Assembly (NCBI GenBank): GCA_023445705.1
Contig: JAEXKM010000171.1
Location: 1 to 5,093 of the forward strand
Direction of reading: 5' to 3'
Length of the DNA: 5,093 bases
From: Pseudomonadota bacterium
Lineage (GTDB): Bacteria; Pseudomonadota; Alphaproteobacteria; Caulobacterales; Caulobacteraceae
The notes under the pieces were generated by a model. The model was given only the letters and a program-made list of their open reading frames with translations, searched no databases and had not been told where the DNA came from. Positions within the stretch are counted from its first letter, which is position 1. Every line of letters starts with the position of its first letter. Of this stretch, positions 4,817 to 5,093 are shown in pieces. The translations under genes were made by a program, and so were the position numbers.

Positions 4817-5093
4817 ATGTCGATGAGTTCTGCTTTTGTTCTGTCCATGGAGGCGGCCATGGGCGACAAGGACATGCAGCAAGAACCGTTGCTGGCATGC
4901 GTAGGCATTGATCGGCATCTGGTGGCGCGGTGTGCGACGCCTGGGTGCGAGCGGGCGGCGCCGTGCGACCCGACGCACTGGGTGGCCCAGGGCCTGGGCG
5001 GTCTTCCGTTGCGCGTATTTTCGGAGCGTTTGCGTTGCGTCTGCGGCGGCCGGCGGGCGCAACTGACGGTCGCTAGCGGGCCGTTGCCCGATC
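4817..5093 (+). CDS. Cys-rich zinc-ribbon-like hypothetical protein (partial, runs off the window)
   Basis: The gene is unrecognised and incomplete at its 3' end; 92 codons are visible. Residues 2-20 (SMSSAFVLSMEAAMGDKDM) look like a short amphipathic helix. A Cys-rich part follows: C28, C39-ATPG-C44, C50, then W-V-A-Q-G-L-G-G and LRC74-V-C76-GGRRAQLTV. The two separated cysteine clusters around a basic/hydrophobic segment suggest a zinc-ribbon fold, as in small alphaproteobacterial proteins with a C-x(n)-C...RCxxCG layout. Here the second knuckle is C-x-C rather than C-x2-C. Two starts compete: ATG 4817 with GGAG at 4807-4810 (6-base gap) and ATG 4859 with GGAGG at 4849-4853 (5-base gap), which would trim 14 residues. 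Codons and the cysteine pattern favour this strand over the antisense frames. Function is unknown; DNA or RNA binding would be a guess. Confidence 0.65.
   Translation, partial: MSMSSAFVLSMEAAMGDKDMQQEPLLACVGIDRHLVARCATPGCERAAPCDPTHWVAQGLGGLPLRVFSERLRCVCGGRRAQLTVASGPLPD

Noticed and set aside
4219..5062. Minus-strand open frames (4219-4908 and 4703-5062) at the right end
   Set aside because: They span an intergenic hairpin and two plus-strand genes with good SDs. Their composition is Arg/Pro-rich and shows no domain.
1..5093. tRNA, rRNA, CRISPR array, insertion sequence or prophage
   Set aside because: No cloverleaf, spaced direct repeats, transposase motifs or terminal inverted repeats were seen on either strand.

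Overview
The window is GC-rich, with Shine-Dalgarno-led genes packed on both strands and one AT-rich promoter island. The gene content and the yicC-gmk pair suggest an alphaproteobacterium. The style of the two small uncharacterised proteins at the right end (a TonB-like membrane anchor and a Cys-rich domain) points to Caulobacterales such as Caulobacter or Phenylobacterium. That placement is inferred from general resemblance, without a database search.

Left part (1-2376): a short, weakly supported gene end (3-83) is followed by a 177-base non-coding leader rich in competing GGTGG/CCACC stems. Next comes a Vitreoscilla-type single-domain haemoglobin (261-704, +). It converges, with only 5 bases between stop codons, on a DUF899 thioredoxin-like protein (710-1414, -). 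That gene diverges from a siderophore-interacting-protein family FAD/NAD(P)H reductase (1591-2376, +). The 176-base region between the divergent starts holds an AT-rich core with overlapping face-to-face promoter candidates and an inverted repeat. The three proteins form a redox/iron/oxygen (or NO) themed cluster. A functional link between them is inference only.

Middle (2454-4020): the housekeeping pair yicC (endoribonuclease) and gmk (guanylate kinase) lies 28 bases apart, almost certainly as one operon.

Right part (4021-5093): a TTG-initiated 187-residue protein has a TonB-like N-terminal membrane anchor (S-x3-H motif), a Pro/Arg-rich linker and a four-cysteine C-terminal region. An intergenic stretch with a strong hairpin follows. 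The window then ends inside a gene for a small Cys-rich, zinc-ribbon-like protein with two competing start sites.

I found no transposase, CRISPR array, tRNA or rRNA. No multi-gene novel system is evident. The most notable items are the globin/reductase neighbourhood, the two RNA-structure candidates and the two uncharacterised proteins after gmk.
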